From an uncultured Dysosmobacter sp. (lineage in GTDB: Bacteria > Bacillota > Clostridia > Oscillospirales > Oscillospiraceae), in the NCBI GenBank assembly GCA_934504065.1, contig CAKSVQ010000133.1, positions 1 to 6,188 on the forward strand: 6,188 bases of DNA. Reading direction: 5' to 3'. Positions 5,733-6,188 of this stretch are shown piece by piece. Both the position numbers and the translations under genes were made by a program. The stretch's first letter is position 1, and every line of letters starts with the position of its first letter. The notes under the pieces are model-generated. The model was given only the letters and a program-made list of their open reading frames with translations, searched no databases and was not told where the DNA came from.

Positions 5733-6188
5733 TCAATTTTTCGTATGGATAGCGCGTTTTTCCGCGTGGAGGGCAGCTTCCCGGATGGTCTCAGTGACCG
5801 TGGGATGGGAGTGGATGGTGTTGATGATCTCGTCCAGTGTGCTCTCATTGCCAATGGCCAGCGCGCCCTCGGAGATGAGGTCGGTGGCCCGGGGCCCGAT
5901 GATGTGCATGCCCAGAATCTCACCGTACTTCTTCCCCGCGATGATCTTCACAAGACCTTCGCCGCCGTTGAGGATCAGGGCCTTGCCGTTGGCGCTCATG
6001 GGGAACTTGCCGACCTTGTACTCAATGCCTTTGGCCTTGCACTGCTCCTCCGTCAGACCCACGGAAGCGGCCTCCGGCTCAATGTACACGCAGGTGGGGT
6101 TGGTGGACTCGTCATAGTGGGCCTCATGGCCGCAGATGTTCTCCGCCGCCACCTCGCCCATGGCGCTGGCGGTGTGGGCCAGCTGGGC
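5733..6188 (-). CDS. lpdA: Dihydrolipoamide dehydrogenase (E3), C-terminal part, 5'-truncated by the window edge
   Basis: The frame is open from the right edge to the TGA at 5735-5733, giving 152 residues; the start, the FAD-binding domain and the redox-active disulfide lie outside the window. The visible part begins AQLAHTASAMGEV, the usual junction into the interface domain, so the ATG at 6161 is an internal methionine and not the start. Further hallmarks are NPTCVYIEPEAASVGLTE, the KIIAGKKYGEILGMHIIGP segment and, near the end, HSHPTVTE, which holds the catalytic His-Glu pair that acts across the dimer. The enzyme reoxidises dihydrolipoyl arms with NAD+ in 2-oxoacid dehydrogenase or glycine cleavage complexes. 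Its neighbour lplA supplies the lipoyl group for those arms. Whether an N-terminal lipoyl domain is fused to it cannot be seen here. Confidence 0.93.
   Translation of the reverse strand, partial: AQLAHTASAMGEVAAENICGHEAHYDESTNPTCVYIEPEAASVGLTEEQCKAKGIEYKVGKFPMSANGKALILNGGEGLVKIIAGKKYGEILGMHIIGPRATDLISEGALAIGNESTLDEIINTIHSHPTVTETIREAALHAEKRAIHTKN

Noticed and set aside
5700..5740. A promoter for lplA just after the lpd stop codon on the - strand
   Set aside because: A perfect TTGACA overlaps the lpd stop, but the hexamer 17 bases downstream (ATGGCT) matches the -10 consensus at only one position. An alternative pair, TTGCTT and TAAACT at 17 bases, is weak. Cotranscription with lpd is simpler.
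5733..6161. The ATG at 6161 as the start of a small 142-residue protein
   Set aside because: The frame is open to the window edge and the residues before the ATG (AQLAHTASA) continue the conserved dihydrolipoamide dehydrogenase sequence, so this is an internal methionine.

Overview
The window carries four protein-coding genes and no RNA genes, mobile elements or CRISPR arrays that I can see. The GC-rich coding sequence, the AGGAGG-like ribosome binding sites, the clostridial-style hybrid histidine kinase and the particular NorD-like von Willebrand factor A (vWA) protein suggest a GC-rich member of the Firmicutes/Clostridia, perhaps of the Oscillospiraceae type. That assignment is an inference from sequence style, not from a marker gene.

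Layout. From the left edge to 1286 on the + strand is the C-terminal part of a vWA (NorD/CobT-like) protein whose start lies outside the window. A strong symmetric hairpin at 1309-1352 ends it and also ends the next gene, which converges on it. From 4498 down to 1355 on the - strand is a 1047-residue membrane-bound hybrid signalling protein. Its order is TM helix, extracytoplasmic sensor with a NarX/PilJ-like P-box, TM helix, GGDEF domain, two PAS-like segments, HisKA, HATPase and receiver. A 152-base intergenic stretch (4499-4650) holds its promoter and the terminator of the gene upstream. From 5643 down to 4651 on the - strand is lipoate-protein ligase A, and from the right edge down to 5733 is the C-terminal third of dihydrolipoamide dehydrogenase.

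Function. The two right-hand genes form a lipoate unit: LplA attaches lipoate to the swinging-arm domains of 2-oxoacid dehydrogenase or glycine cleavage complexes, and dihydrolipoamide dehydrogenase reoxidises that lipoate. They probably share a transcript that ends at the hairpin at 4573-4605. The kinase has its own promoter and looks like a separate unit that senses an extracytoplasmic signal and could act through both phosphorelay and cyclic di-GMP. The vWA protein probably works with a MoxR-type AAA+ ATPase that is not in the window.

I found no clear undescribed system. The points most worth a second look are the combined GGDEF/histidine kinase with its P-box-like sensor, the dyad-rich gaps on either side of lplA, and the corrected starts of the kinase and lplA.
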